Shown piece by piece: positions 26,184-34,066 of a stretch of 64,000 nucleotides of DNA; position 1 is the stretch's first letter; every line of letters begins with the position of its first letter. Under the pieces are notes generated by a model, which did not search any database, was not told where the DNA came from, and was given only the letters and a program-made list of their open reading frames with translations. Origin of the DNA: Kribbella sp. VKM Ac-2568 (lineage in GTDB: Bacteria > Actinomycetota > Actinomycetes > Propionibacteriales > Kribbellaceae); assembly GCF_004345365.1 (NCBI RefSeq), contig NZ_SLVF01000014.1:1-64000 (forward strand), in the 5' to 3' direction. The position numbers and the translations under genes were made by a program.

Positions 26184-26660
26184 GTGGACTGGTTCGGATG
26201 GGCGGTATTCGGGTTGGTGGCCACTTCCGCGCTGACTGCCGTGATGATCACCGCGCAACTGGCCGGCCTCACCCGGCTGGACCTTCCTCTCGTACTCGGC
26301 ACCCTGGTCACAGAGGATCCGGATCGCGCCCGGGTCGCAGGGTTCTTCATCCACCTCGTTGTCGGCCAGGTGTTCGCGCTTGGATACGCGACCGTGTTCG
26401 CATTGCTGCATCGAGCCACCTGGTGGCTGGGCGGGCTGCTTGGGCTCCTGCATGTCGCGGTTGCGCTGATGGTGTTGCTCCCAGTGCTTCCCGGCCTGCA
26501 CCCGCGGATGGCCTCACACCGCGCCGGACCCGCGAGCAGGGCCGTGCTTGAGCCGCCGGGTCTGCTCGCCCTCAACTATGGCGTGCAGACTCCAGCGGTA
26601 GCCGTCGCCGCCCATCTTGTCTACGGCGTCGTGCTCGGCCTGCTTCTCCAGGTCCGTTGA
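26184..26660 (+). CDS. membrane protein of unknown function
   Basis: A 158-residue protein with four hydrophobic segments (about 4-24, 53-73, 80-102 and 135-156). Conserved-looking parts are RLDLPLVLGTLVTEDPDRAR, HLVVGQVFALGYATVFALLH, LLPVLPGLHPRMASHRAGP and PPGLLALNYGVQTP. I recall similar actinobacterial proteins annotated only as hypothetical membrane proteins. GTG at 26184 is the first good start; a short upstream extension is possible. The GH15 start lies 1 bp after the stop, so the two are probably one transcript. Confidence 0.7.
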   Translation: MDWFGWAVFGLVATSALTAVMITAQLAGLTRLDLPLVLGTLVTEDPDRARVAGFFIHLVVGQVFALGYATVFALLHRATWWLGGLLGLLHVAVALMVLLPVLPGLHPRMASHRAGPASRAVLEPPGLLALNYGVQTPAVAVAAHLVYGVVLGLLLQVR

Positions 26661-26661
26661 G

Positions 26662-28446
26662 ATGAAGCCGATCGCCGACTACGGGCTGCTCGGTGACACG
26701 CGCACCGCAGCTCTCGTCTCCAGTGACGGCTCACTCGACTGGCTGTGCGTGCCGCGGTTCGACGGTGACCCGATCTTCGGACGACTTGTCGGCGGGCCCG
26801 CCGCGGGCAGGTTCCGGTTGGGGCCGGCCACCGCCGCCACAGTTGTCGAGCGCAAGTACCGCCACCACAGCGCGACCCTGGAGACCACCTGGGCCACGCC
26901 TGAAGGCAAGTTGACACTGACCGAGGCGATGGTGGCCGAGGTAGCCGGACGCCTGTTGCCTGCGACGATCCTGGTGCGGCGACTGTCCGCCGACGGCGAA
27001 GCCGTCGAAGCCATGGTCGAGTTCGACCCTCGCCGCGGTGAGGACCACAGCCGGCCGCGCGTCCGACGCCGCGGCCAGGATCTCGTGTGCGAGTGGGGCG
27101 CGCTGGCCACGTCGCTGAGCTGCGATGCCGGGCCAGCTATCGAGCTCGGTCAACCGACGTCGTTCATGGTCACCCCTGATCGGCCCGTCACGTTCGTCCT
27201 CACCGTCGCCCACCGGGAACCGCTGATCCACGTTGGGGCCGCCACCGCCTGGGCGCTACTCGCCGAGGACGAGGGCCGGTGGCGCGACTGGACGGCCCGG
27301 GTCGACCAGGAGCTGCCATTTCGTGAGGAGGTCATTCGCAGCCTGCTGACGCTGCGCCTGTTGACGTACTCGCCCTCCGGCGCGCCCGTGGCCGCGCCGA
27401 CCACCTCGCTACCCGAGCAGCACGGCGGAGTGAGGAACTGGGACTACCGCTTTGCCTGGCCCCGGGACGCCAGCATAGGGATCGCGGCGTTCCTCGGTGT
27501 CGGCATGGTCGAGGAAGCCCGTGGGTTCCTGTGGTGGCTGTTGCACGCCAGCCGCCTGCAACGTCCCCGCTTGCCGGTTCTCCTCACCCTGGACGGTCGT
27601 CAGGCGCCCGCCGAACGTGGCCTCCAAGACTGGCCCGGCTACGCCGGCAGCGTCCCGGTCCGTGTGGGTAACGGTGCCGCTCAACAACACCAACTTGACG
27701 GCTACGGGTGGGTGCTCAACGCTGCCTGGACCCTCGTCCGGGCGGGGCATCCGCTCTATTCCGAAACATGGCGCGCGATGCGTGGTTTCGCCGACCTGGT
27801 GGCTCGACGGTGGAATGAGCCGGACGCAGGCATCTGGGAGGTCCGTGGGGACCAGGTGCATCACGTGCATTCCAAGCTGATGGCATGGCTGGCGCTTGAC
27901 CGGGCCCTGCGGATCGCCGAGACGCACCGGCTCTCCGCCCGTCGGCGGCGACGCTGGCAGGCCGCCCGCGAGGCGATCCGCGTCGACGTCAGGCGGCTGG
28001 GTTTCGACACCAGTATGGGTAGCTACACCAGAAGCTACGGCTCGCAAGAGCTCGACGCCGCCCTCCTCATCCTGCCCCGGATCGGACTCGAGGAGCGTGG
28101 ATCACCGCGTGTCCGCGGGACACTGGACGCCATCCGCAGCCAACTTAGTGCCGATGGTCCCCTGCTCTACCGATACCCACCGGGACGTGACGGACTGCCG
28201 GGCACCGAAGGCGCCTTCCTACCCTGTTCCTTCTGGCTGGTTGACGCGCTGGCGCTTGACGACCGCCGGCGCGCGGCGTGCGACCTGTTCACGGAACTGC
28301 TGGACCGCGCCAGCCCCTTGGGCCTGTACGCCGAGGAGCTGGACCCCAAGACAGGCGAGCAACTCGGCAACTATCCACAGGCGCTGACCCACGCCGCCCT
28401 CATCCAGGCCGCTCTCGCGCTCCGAGATCTCCCGCCTGTTTCGTGA
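26662..28446 (+). CDS. glycoside hydrolase family 15 (glucoamylase/trehalase-like)
   Basis: A 594-residue GH15 protein. It begins MKPIADYGLLGDTRTAALVS followed by DGSLDWLCVPRFDGDPIFG, the N-terminal pattern of the bacterial GH15 group. The (alpha/alpha)6 catalytic barrel begins near RNWDYRFAWPRDASIGIAAF. GIWEVRGDQVHHVHSKLMAW probably holds one catalytic acid. No signal peptide, so it acts on cytoplasmic alpha-glucans or trehalose. Mycobacterial relatives are trehalases. The ATG at 26662 has no strong ribosome site; coupling to the upstream stop is likely. It could release glucose from stored carbon in this stress island. Confidence 0.9.
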   Translation: MKPIADYGLLGDTRTAALVSSDGSLDWLCVPRFDGDPIFGRLVGGPAAGRFRLGPATAATVVERKYRHHSATLETTWATPEGKLTLTEAMVAEVAGRLLPATILVRRLSADGEAVEAMVEFDPRRGEDHSRPRVRRRGQDLVCEWGALATSLSCDAGPAIELGQPTSFMVTPDRPVTFVLTVAHREPLIHVGAATAWALLAEDEGRWRDWTARVDQELPFREEVIRSLLTLRLLTYSPSGAPVAAPTTSLPEQHGGVRNWDYRFAWPRDASIGIAAFLGVGMVEEARGFLWWLLHASRLQRPRLPVLLTLDGRQAPAERGLQDWPGYAGSVPVRVGNGAAQQHQLDGYGWVLNAAWTLVRAGHPLYSETWRAMRGFADLVARRWNEPDAGIWEVRGDQVHHVHSKLMAWLALDRALRIAETHRLSARRRRRWQAAREAIRVDVRRLGFDTSMGSYTRSYGSQELDAALLILPRIGLEERGSPRVRGTLDAIRSQLSADGPLLYRYPPGRDGLPGTEGAFLPCSFWLVDALALDDRRRAACDLFTELLDRASPLGLYAEELDPKTGEQLGNYPQALTHAALIQAALALRDLPPVS

Positions 28447-28910
28447 CGTGCCTGCCCGATACAAGATCCGGGCGCCTTCGCATTCGCGACCTCTTGGTCA
28501 GGCGCTGGTGTGGCGGGCAGATGCCGAGCGAAGAGCTGGGGGACGCGCACCCTTTCGGCAGTTCCAAGTGTCTCGCGGGCATTTATCCCTCGCTCCCGCC
28601 GGGTTGGCCTTCGGTGGCTGGAGGTCTGGCATCCGCACCACAGGTCGTGGCGGCAACCATTCCGCGGAACCCAACACCATCCAGCCCGGAGCCGAGCAGA
28701 GCACCCACGTATCAGGTCCGCACCGCGTCCCAAGGTGACTGTTGCTTCGGGCAACACGAACGTCCGCGTTGTGTCGTCCTGAGGCCGGCTGCACTCATTG
28801 CCGGTTCCCGGCAATCCGGGCGATCCGACCTTCGCCGAAGGTGCCAATACCCGACGAAGCGACGCAGCGGCATTGTCAGAGATACCCGATCAAGCATCCG
28901 GGAGAGTGCC
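28447..28910. other. promoter region of the V-ATPase operon
   Basis: A 464-bp gap with no gene. It holds the perfect palindrome at 28797 and a shorter inverted repeat TGTTGC-TTCGG-GCAACA at 28740-28756. The latter shares the TTGC/GCAA ends with a 5-bp centre. No clear terminator follows the GH15 gene. Confidence 0.5.
28797..28815. promoter_or_regulatory. 19-bp palindrome, site F (ATTGCCGG-TTC-CCGGCAAT)
   Basis: A perfect inverted repeat with 8-bp arms and 3-bp spacer, centred 105 bp before the start of the first V-ATPase gene. This is nearly the same distance as site D from its gene (103 bp). Confidence 0.65.
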
Positions 28911-29579
28911 ATGCAATCCCTTATCGCTACCCGAAGTGAGTTGCTCGACCGCCGCCGGCGGGCCGTCTTCGTCGGTCAAGGCCGGGATCTGCTGAAAGAC
29001 AAGAGAACGGCGCTGGTGCGGGAGTTCCGCCACCACCAAACCGAGCTGCTGGACGGGCTGGAACAGCTGCGCAACCTCGCGGTCCAAGCCCGTCAGCGTC
29101 TTGACGAGGCCACCGCGGTCTGCGGACCGGAGGCACTCGCATCGGGTGCCCTGGCCGCCGCGACCGGGATCGGCGCGGATCTGCGATCCCGGACTGTGGC
29201 CGGCGTCCACGTGTTCGACCTGCGTCACGATCCGGTACGCCGCAGCCCAGCCACCCGCGGCTGGGCACCCTCCCTGGTATCGGCCCACCTCGACACCGTC
29301 GCGTTCGCCTACGAGGAGCAGCTGGAGTGGCTGCTGGACCTGTGTGCGGTTGAGTTGAGCGTGCGTCGGCTGGCCATGGAGATCGGGCGGACCACCAAAC
29401 AGGTCAATGCCTTGGACAACATCGTGCTCCCCCAGCTGCACGACGAGGCGCGCCGGATCGCGCTGACGCTGGACGAGCGCGAGCGCGAGGAGAACGCCCG
29501 GCTCAAGCGAGCCCGCACCCGCCGGGCCTCCCGCGATGCCACAAGTGACGGACCCGAGCGCATCTGGAGCGCCGCATGA
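28911..29579 (+). CDS. ntpD: V/A-type ATPase subunit D (central stalk)
   Basis: A 222-residue subunit D, the rotating central shaft. Family marks are the N-terminal ATRSELLDRRRRAVFVGQGRDLL helix and the C-terminal helix VNALDNIVLPQLHDEARRIA followed by LTLDEREREENARLKR. The two long helices form the coiled coil and the middle is a short variable domain. The ATG at 28911 has GGGAGAG upstream. It is the first gene of a nine-gene operon; in most bacteria ntpD is last, so the order here is unusual. The stop overlaps the next gene by 4 bp. Confidence 0.9.
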   Translation: MQSLIATRSELLDRRRRAVFVGQGRDLLKDKRTALVREFRHHQTELLDGLEQLRNLAVQARQRLDEATAVCGPEALASGALAAATGIGADLRSRTVAGVHVFDLRHDPVRRSPATRGWAPSLVSAHLDTVAFAYEEQLEWLLDLCAVELSVRRLAMEIGRTTKQVNALDNIVLPQLHDEARRIALTLDEREREENARLKRARTRRASRDATSDGPERIWSAA

Positions 29580-29950
29580 GCCGCACGCACGACAGCAGTG
29601 AAACAACGGACCGTGCGACGCCGCACGAGTTGGTGCGGGAGCTTGAGAATTCGATCGCCGCCCGGCTGGCCGCGGCGGACCAAGCCCGCGATGAGGTGGC
29701 ACTAGCTCAAGTGCAGGCGGACCACCTCATCGCCGAGGCCGAGGCGCAGGCGGCGGAGGTGGCGCGGCAGCGAGCGGCCGCGATCGTGTCCGCCGCCCGC
29801 GCCGAGGCCGCCCGGTTGACCCAAGCCGGAATCCGCAGCGCGGCCGGCCTGCGCTCGGTCGCCGCACAGCGCCGCGACCAGGACGTCGCCGCCGTCGTTG
29901 CCGCGGTCCTGCCGCAGCCGGCCCGCTCATCGCGGGACGAGGCGAGCTGA
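29576..29950 (+). CDS. small coiled-coil protein, probable V-ATPase peripheral stalk subunit G/H
   Basis: A 124-residue, Ala/Glu/Arg-rich helical protein (about 15-105 coiled coil, for example AEAEAQAAEVARQRAAAIVS and AARAEAARLTQAG). It has no membrane segment. Size, composition and position fit the peripheral stalk G/H subunit (AhaH, NtpG), which pairs with subunit E and is too variable to recognise by motif. The assignment therefore rests on context: it overlaps ntpD by 4 bp and is followed after 2 bp by ntpI. Confidence 0.65.
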   Translation: MSRTHDSSETTDRATPHELVRELENSIAARLAAADQARDEVALAQVQADHLIAEAEAQAAEVARQRAAAIVSAARAEAARLTQAGIRSAAGLRSVAAQRRDQDVAAVVAAVLPQPARSSRDEAS

Positions 29951-29952
29951 CC

Positions 29953-31890
29953 ATGATTGTTCCGCTCACCCAGCTTGAGGTCGCCGGCCTCCGACCCAGG
30001 CTGGACGACGCGCTCGCAGCCCTGCAGGAACTACGGCTAGCCGAAGTCGTCACCATCGTCGATCCCGGCGAGACCCCATCCGATCTGGCCGATCTGATCG
30101 TCCGCACCGACGCCGTGCGCGCGTTGGCCGACCAGCCGGCGATCGGCGCTGTGCTGGGTGATGCCGCGCTCCGGACCACCCTGGACCACCTCGAACCCCA
30201 GGTGGCGAAGCTGCTGGCCGAGGAAGCGGAGTTACGCGGCGAGGCCGAGGCCCTGCCCCGCTCCATCGAAGCCCTTGACGCGCTACAGCCGCTCGTTCCC
30301 GAACTGGGCCGGTTGAACGACCGACAACTGGCCAACCTGGGCCTGGCCAGCGTGGCGCTGGTTCTCGACGACCCGGACCTGCGGATCGTCCCCGAGCTGA
30401 CTCGGCAACTCTCCGAGCTGCTCGGCCGAGGGCACTTGATGGTCACCTCGGCGGCGACGCCCGGCGGCCCGGTTGGCTGCCTGCTCGTCCTTCGCCGCGC
30501 CTACCTGCCTGACGTCAACGCACTGCTCGGCACGGAGCGCATCGTCGAGGTAGGTGTCCCCGCCGCATACGCCGGCAAGTCGCTGCGCGCGACCGTCGAG
30601 GCGATGCGGAGGCGACTCGCAGCCTTGCCCGGCGAACGCGACCGCGTGCGCGCCCAGCTGGCCGCCACGATCAAGCCGGTTGCGGGGTCGCTGCACGCCA
30701 CCATCGTCGCGCTGCGGGCCCGCGCCGAACGCGCGGTCGCGGCCACGCAGGCGGACCTGTCCTCGCGCACGTTCACCCTCAGGCTCTGGGTCCCGGCCAA
30801 ACAGACCGCACGGGTCGAGCAGGCCCTGGCCGACCGGCTCGGCCCGGCCGTCGCCGTTGAGCGCCTAGACACCCGTGCACGAGCCGTGGACCAACCGGTA
30901 CTGCTGCGGAACCGGACCAGCTGGCAGCCATTTCAGCAGTTGGTCGGGCTCTTGTCCTGGCCGGCGCGCGGCGATGTGGACCCCACAGGGCTGACGGCGC
31001 TGGCACTGCCGATCTTCTTCGGCGTGATGGTCGGCGACGTCGTCTACGGCGCCCTCCTGCTGGGCGCCGGGTGGTGGCTCAGACTGCACTGGCCCAAGCG
31101 GAGCACCATCGGTGAAGTAGGCCGGGTGATAGTGCTCGGCGGAGCTTGGACGGTCCTGTTCGGTCTCCTGTACGGCGAAGCGCTCGGCAGCTTGGGCCAC
31201 AGCATCGGCATGCCGGCGCTCTGGTTCTACCGAGGCGGCCCGACCGCGCTCCAGCCGTTGCTGCTGTTCGCTTTGGCCATCGGCCTCGTCCACGTCGTCT
31301 TGGGCTTGCTGCTGGGTGTCTGGACAGCGGCCCGCGAACACCACCATCGGCATCTGGCGTCGAAAGCAGGCACCTTGCTCGTGCTAGCCGGGTTATTCGG
31401 GTTGGCCGGTGTCGCCGCCGCGGGATTCCCCGCACAGGTACTGACCCCTGCGGTTGCCGCCCTCGTCGTCGGTGTCGTCGTGGCCTGCGTGTCCCAGGGT
31501 GCGCTCGGGTTGCTGCTGGGCCCCCTCGATCTGCTCGGCACCCTCGGCAACGTCTTGTCCTACCTGCGGCTCGCGGCGGTCGGTCTCGCCTCGACCTACC
31601 TCGCCGAGGTCGCCAACCAGCTCGGCACCCGGGGACCGCTGCTCCTCGGACTCGTCGTCGCCACCCTGTTCCATGCGCTGAACCTCGCCCTCGCGGCCTT
31701 CAGCCCGACGATCCAGGCACTCCGGCTTCACTACGTCGAGTTCTTCGGACAGTTCTACGAAGGCGGCGGCCGACTCTTCGCACCTCTCGGAAGCTCCGTT
31801 GCCCGGGGCCCCGAGTCCGAGAGCCTCACTGCGCTACCCTCCCCCGCCCTCACCTCACCCGAGCCGGCCCCGGCAGGGTCACCTGTCTGA
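29953..31890 (+). CDS. ntpI: V/A-type ATPase subunit I (membrane stator, a-like)
   Basis: A 645-residue subunit with a cytoplasmic N-terminal half (about 1-340, with coiled coils) and a membrane half with about seven or eight segments. The membrane part begins LPIFFGVMVGDVVYGALLLG and holds the essential Arg in LGNVLSYLRLAAVGLAS, the equivalent of the SYLRLWAL motif of V-type a subunits. This Arg works with the Glu of subunit K to move ions. The end HYVEFFGQFYEGGGRLFAPL is the family terminus, with a Pro-rich tail added. It sits between the G-like gene and ntpK. Confidence 0.92.
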   Translation: MIVPLTQLEVAGLRPRLDDALAALQELRLAEVVTIVDPGETPSDLADLIVRTDAVRALADQPAIGAVLGDAALRTTLDHLEPQVAKLLAEEAELRGEAEALPRSIEALDALQPLVPELGRLNDRQLANLGLASVALVLDDPDLRIVPELTRQLSELLGRGHLMVTSAATPGGPVGCLLVLRRAYLPDVNALLGTERIVEVGVPAAYAGKSLRATVEAMRRRLAALPGERDRVRAQLAATIKPVAGSLHATIVALRARAERAVAATQADLSSRTFTLRLWVPAKQTARVEQALADRLGPAVAVERLDTRARAVDQPVLLRNRTSWQPFQQLVGLLSWPARGDVDPTGLTALALPIFFGVMVGDVVYGALLLGAGWWLRLHWPKRSTIGEVGRVIVLGGAWTVLFGLLYGEALGSLGHSIGMPALWFYRGGPTALQPLLLFALAIGLVHVVLGLLLGVWTAAREHHHRHLASKAGTLLVLAGLFGLAGVAAAGFPAQVLTPAVAALVVGVVVACVSQGALGLLLGPLDLLGTLGNVLSYLRLAAVGLASTYLAEVANQLGTRGPLLLGLVVATLFHALNLALAAFSPTIQALRLHYVEFFGQFYEGGGRLFAPLGSSVARGPESESLTALPSPALTSPEPAPAGSPV

Positions 31891-31903
31891 AAGGACAAAC
31901 ATC

Positions 31904-32128
31904 ATGGAACTCGGACTCATCGCCCTCGCCGCCGGCCTCGCTGTCGGCCTGTCAGCACTGGCCACCGGCTACGCCCAGGCACGGATCGGGGCCGCAGCCA
32001 TGGGTGCGGTAGCGGAGAAACCTGAGCTCACCGGCCGCGCGATCCTGCTCGTGGCCATCCCGGAGACGCTGGTCATCCTAGGGTTCGCGGTCGCAGCGAT
32101 GATCATCTTGCTACTCGGCGGCAAGTGA
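31904..32128 (+). CDS. ntpK: V/A-type ATPase subunit K (c-ring proteolipid), single hairpin
   Basis: A 74-residue two-helix proteolipid with GAVAEKPE as the polar loop. The ion-carrying Glu is in the second helix within VAIPETLVILGF. The first helix has GYAQARIGAAA. It is half the size of the 16-kDa NtpK of Enterococcus and closer to the single-hairpin c subunits of Thermus or F-type enzymes. Counting back from the loop, the first-helix Gln aligns with Gln32 of the Na+-binding c subunit of Ilyobacter, and the Glu is followed by Thr rather than Ala. AAGGA lies before the ATG. It precedes ntpE with a 1-bp overlap. Confidence 0.9.
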   Translation: MELGLIALAAGLAVGLSALATGYAQARIGAAAMGAVAEKPELTGRAILLVAIPETLVILGFAVAAMIILLLGGK

Positions 32129-32691
32129 TGGCGCTGCGCGATCTGCTCACCGCACTAGAGGAAGAAGGAGCAGCAGAACACGAGAAGGCCCAACAGAAAC
32201 GACGCCGACAAGCAGCTCAGCTGCTCGCCGATGCGCACGAGCGGGCCGCCAAGATCCATCAGGACGTCGTGACAGCGGCCGAAGCCGCAAGCTGGCAGGA
32301 GGCGGAAAATCTGTTGATCACGGCGCGTTTCGGAGCCCGTCGAGCCGTCCGGACCGCGCGCGACGACGCGTTGGAGGAAGTCCTCAGCCAAGTTCGCGAG
32401 CAACTGCTCGCCCTGCCCGGCACCCCGGATGGCCCGACAATGGCCGCCGCCTGCCTGGAGGAAGCCGTCACGGCGATGCCGCAGGCTACGACGGTGCACC
32501 TTCACCCGGCCCACGCAGCGACGCTGAGCCCCGAAGCTACGGTCCAAGTGGTCGCGGACCTCGACCACGGCGGCGCCATCGCCGAGGACGACCAGGGCCG
32601 CTACGTCGACAACACCTACCTCACTCGGCTCGCGAACACTTGGCCGGAGATCCGGGCCGGACTCAGCCACTCCTGGGAGCACGACGCATGA
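32128..32691 (+). CDS. ntpE: V/A-type ATPase subunit E (peripheral stalk)
   Basis: A 187-residue subunit. The first half is a charged coiled coil (LEEEGAAEHEKAQQKRRRQA and LLADAHERAAKIHQ). The second half is the globular domain with TTVHLHPAHAATLSPEATVQ, DLDHGGAIAEDDQGRYVDNT and LTRLANTWPEIRAGL, the last like the RLE..RPEIR end of the family. It ties the catalytic head to subunit I with the G/H subunit. The ATG shares a base with the ntpK stop and the stop overlaps ntpC by 4 bp. Confidence 0.85.
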   Translation: MALRDLLTALEEEGAAEHEKAQQKRRRQAAQLLADAHERAAKIHQDVVTAAEAASWQEAENLLITARFGARRAVRTARDDALEEVLSQVREQLLALPGTPDGPTMAAACLEEAVTAMPQATTVHLHPAHAATLSPEATVQVVADLDHGGAIAEDDQGRYVDNTYLTRLANTWPEIRAGLSHSWEHDA

Positions 32692-33695
32692 CAGCCCGCG
32701 CCGATTTCATCGCCGGCAACACCCGACTCAGGGCGCGGCTGCCTGCCCTACTCCGCCCCGTCGACTACGACCAGCTCGCCGGCGTCTCCCGCGAGGCGGC
32801 CGCCGAACGACTCGCCGCTTCGACTTACCGTCCCTACCTGAACCGCGACCAACTAGGCGACCGCCGGCTCCTCGATGCGGTCGGCTGGCGGCTGCGCGAC
32901 CTGCTGCGCGGAGTACGGGGCCTCTACGCCGGCACCGCCGGCACCGCGGTCGGGGTGCTGCTGGCCCGGCACGACCTGCAAGACACCCTTGCGCTGCTGC
33001 GCGGCGCACGTACCGGGCAGCCCGCTGCCGTCCGGCTCGCCGCGGTGATGGGTGTCGGTGCACTCGACCAGCGAACCGCCGCCGACATCGCCGCAGCACC
33101 TGACGGCGCGAGCGCGGTCCTGCGGCTGGCGGCACACAGGCTCCCCGACCCGCTGACCGCCCGGGCGCTTCCCGTGGCCTGGGAGCACTACGAGCTGAAC
33201 GGCGACCCCGACGACTTCGAGACCACCGTCGCGGCGGCCGCGATCGACGGCTGGACCGACCGGCTGGAATGGGTCGGCCGGCCGGCCCACCCCGTCCTGG
33301 AGCTGATCCAGGCCGAGTGCGACCGGGCCAATCTGCTCGCCGTACTGCGCGACCCGGCACTGGAGACACCGCGGCTCCTACCCACAGGGCTGTTGTCCGT
33401 GGCTGCGTTGCTGGCCGCCCGGCAAGGCGATCCACAGCCCGCTGTGGTCGCTCGCCCGGGCTGGCGGCAACCTCTTGAACGGCACCTCCGCGACGAAGAC
33501 CTCGCTGCGCTCGAATGGGATCTGGACGCCGCCGTGTGGCGCCAGGGGGTGCGCGGCTTGCGACGCGGCGACCTCCTCGGTGCGGACATCCCCGTCGGCT
33601 ACGTGCTGGCCGCCGAATGCGAGGCGCGCATCGTCCGGCTCCTGCTCGCCGGCATCGCCCCCACCTACGAGGTCCGCGACCTGCTCGTCCGATGA
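32688..33695 (+). CDS. ntpC: V/A-type ATPase subunit C/d
   Basis: A 335-residue all-helical subunit that sits between the c-ring and the central shaft. Family-like parts are FIAGNTRLRARLPALLRPVD, the repeat AAAIDGWTDRLEWVGRP and the ending GYVLAAECEARIVRLLLAGI followed by APTYEVRDLLVR, which matches the IR.I..GK..G.....IR-type tail of the family in position. Divergent from well-studied members but clear by size and place between E and F. The start overlaps ntpE by 4 bp. Confidence 0.82.
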   Translation: MTARADFIAGNTRLRARLPALLRPVDYDQLAGVSREAAAERLAASTYRPYLNRDQLGDRRLLDAVGWRLRDLLRGVRGLYAGTAGTAVGVLLARHDLQDTLALLRGARTGQPAAVRLAAVMGVGALDQRTAADIAAAPDGASAVLRLAAHRLPDPLTARALPVAWEHYELNGDPDDFETTVAAAAIDGWTDRLEWVGRPAHPVLELIQAECDRANLLAVLRDPALETPRLLPTGLLSVAALLAARQGDPQPAVVARPGWRQPLERHLRDEDLAALEWDLDAAVWRQGVRGLRRGDLLGADIPVGYVLAAECEARIVRLLLAGIAPTYEVRDLLVR

Positions 33696-33724
33696 AGACG
33701 ACGCCGCCCAGAAAGAACCAGCCC

Positions 33725-34066
33725 ATGACCGATGCACTCGTCGTCGCTACACCCGCAACCGCCACCGGCTTCCGTCTCGGCGGCGCGCGAACCGTCACCG
33801 CCGCCAACGCCGACCAGACCATCGCCGCGGTCACCCAAGCGATCGCCGACGGCCAGGCCGCCGTCATCGCCGTCCACGGAGCACTGTGGTCGCTCGTCAC
33901 AGCACCGATCCGCGCGGCGTGGACCAAACAGGCCTCTCCGCTCATCCTCACCCTCCCCGACGAGGACGGCGACGTCTCCGCCGCCAAGGACGCCGCACTG
34001 CGCGACCTGCTGGCCCGCGCAATCGGCTACCAAATCACCTTCACCCCCAGCGGAGGCACGCCATGA
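33725..34066 (+). CDS. ntpF: V/A-type ATPase subunit F
   Basis: A 113-residue subunit F, part of the central shaft. TGFRLGGARTVTAANADQTI matches the family's GF.LAG start, and the middle IAVHGALWSLVTAP is the strand before the flexible C-terminal helix. I chose ATG 33725, which gives the usual N-terminus; an ATG at 33692 overlaps the ntpC stop and would add 11 residues. The stop overlaps ntpA by 4 bp. Confidence 0.85.
   Translation: MTDALVVATPATATGFRLGGARTVTAANADQTIAAVTQAIADGQAAVIAVHGALWSLVTAPIRAAWTKQASPLILTLPDEDGDVSAAKDAALRDLLARAIGYQITFTPSGGTP

Noticed and set aside
25925..26575. Minus-strand 216-codon frame after the DoxX-like gene
   Set aside because: It is low in family-like text and overlaps the likely membrane protein gene; treated as a shadow.
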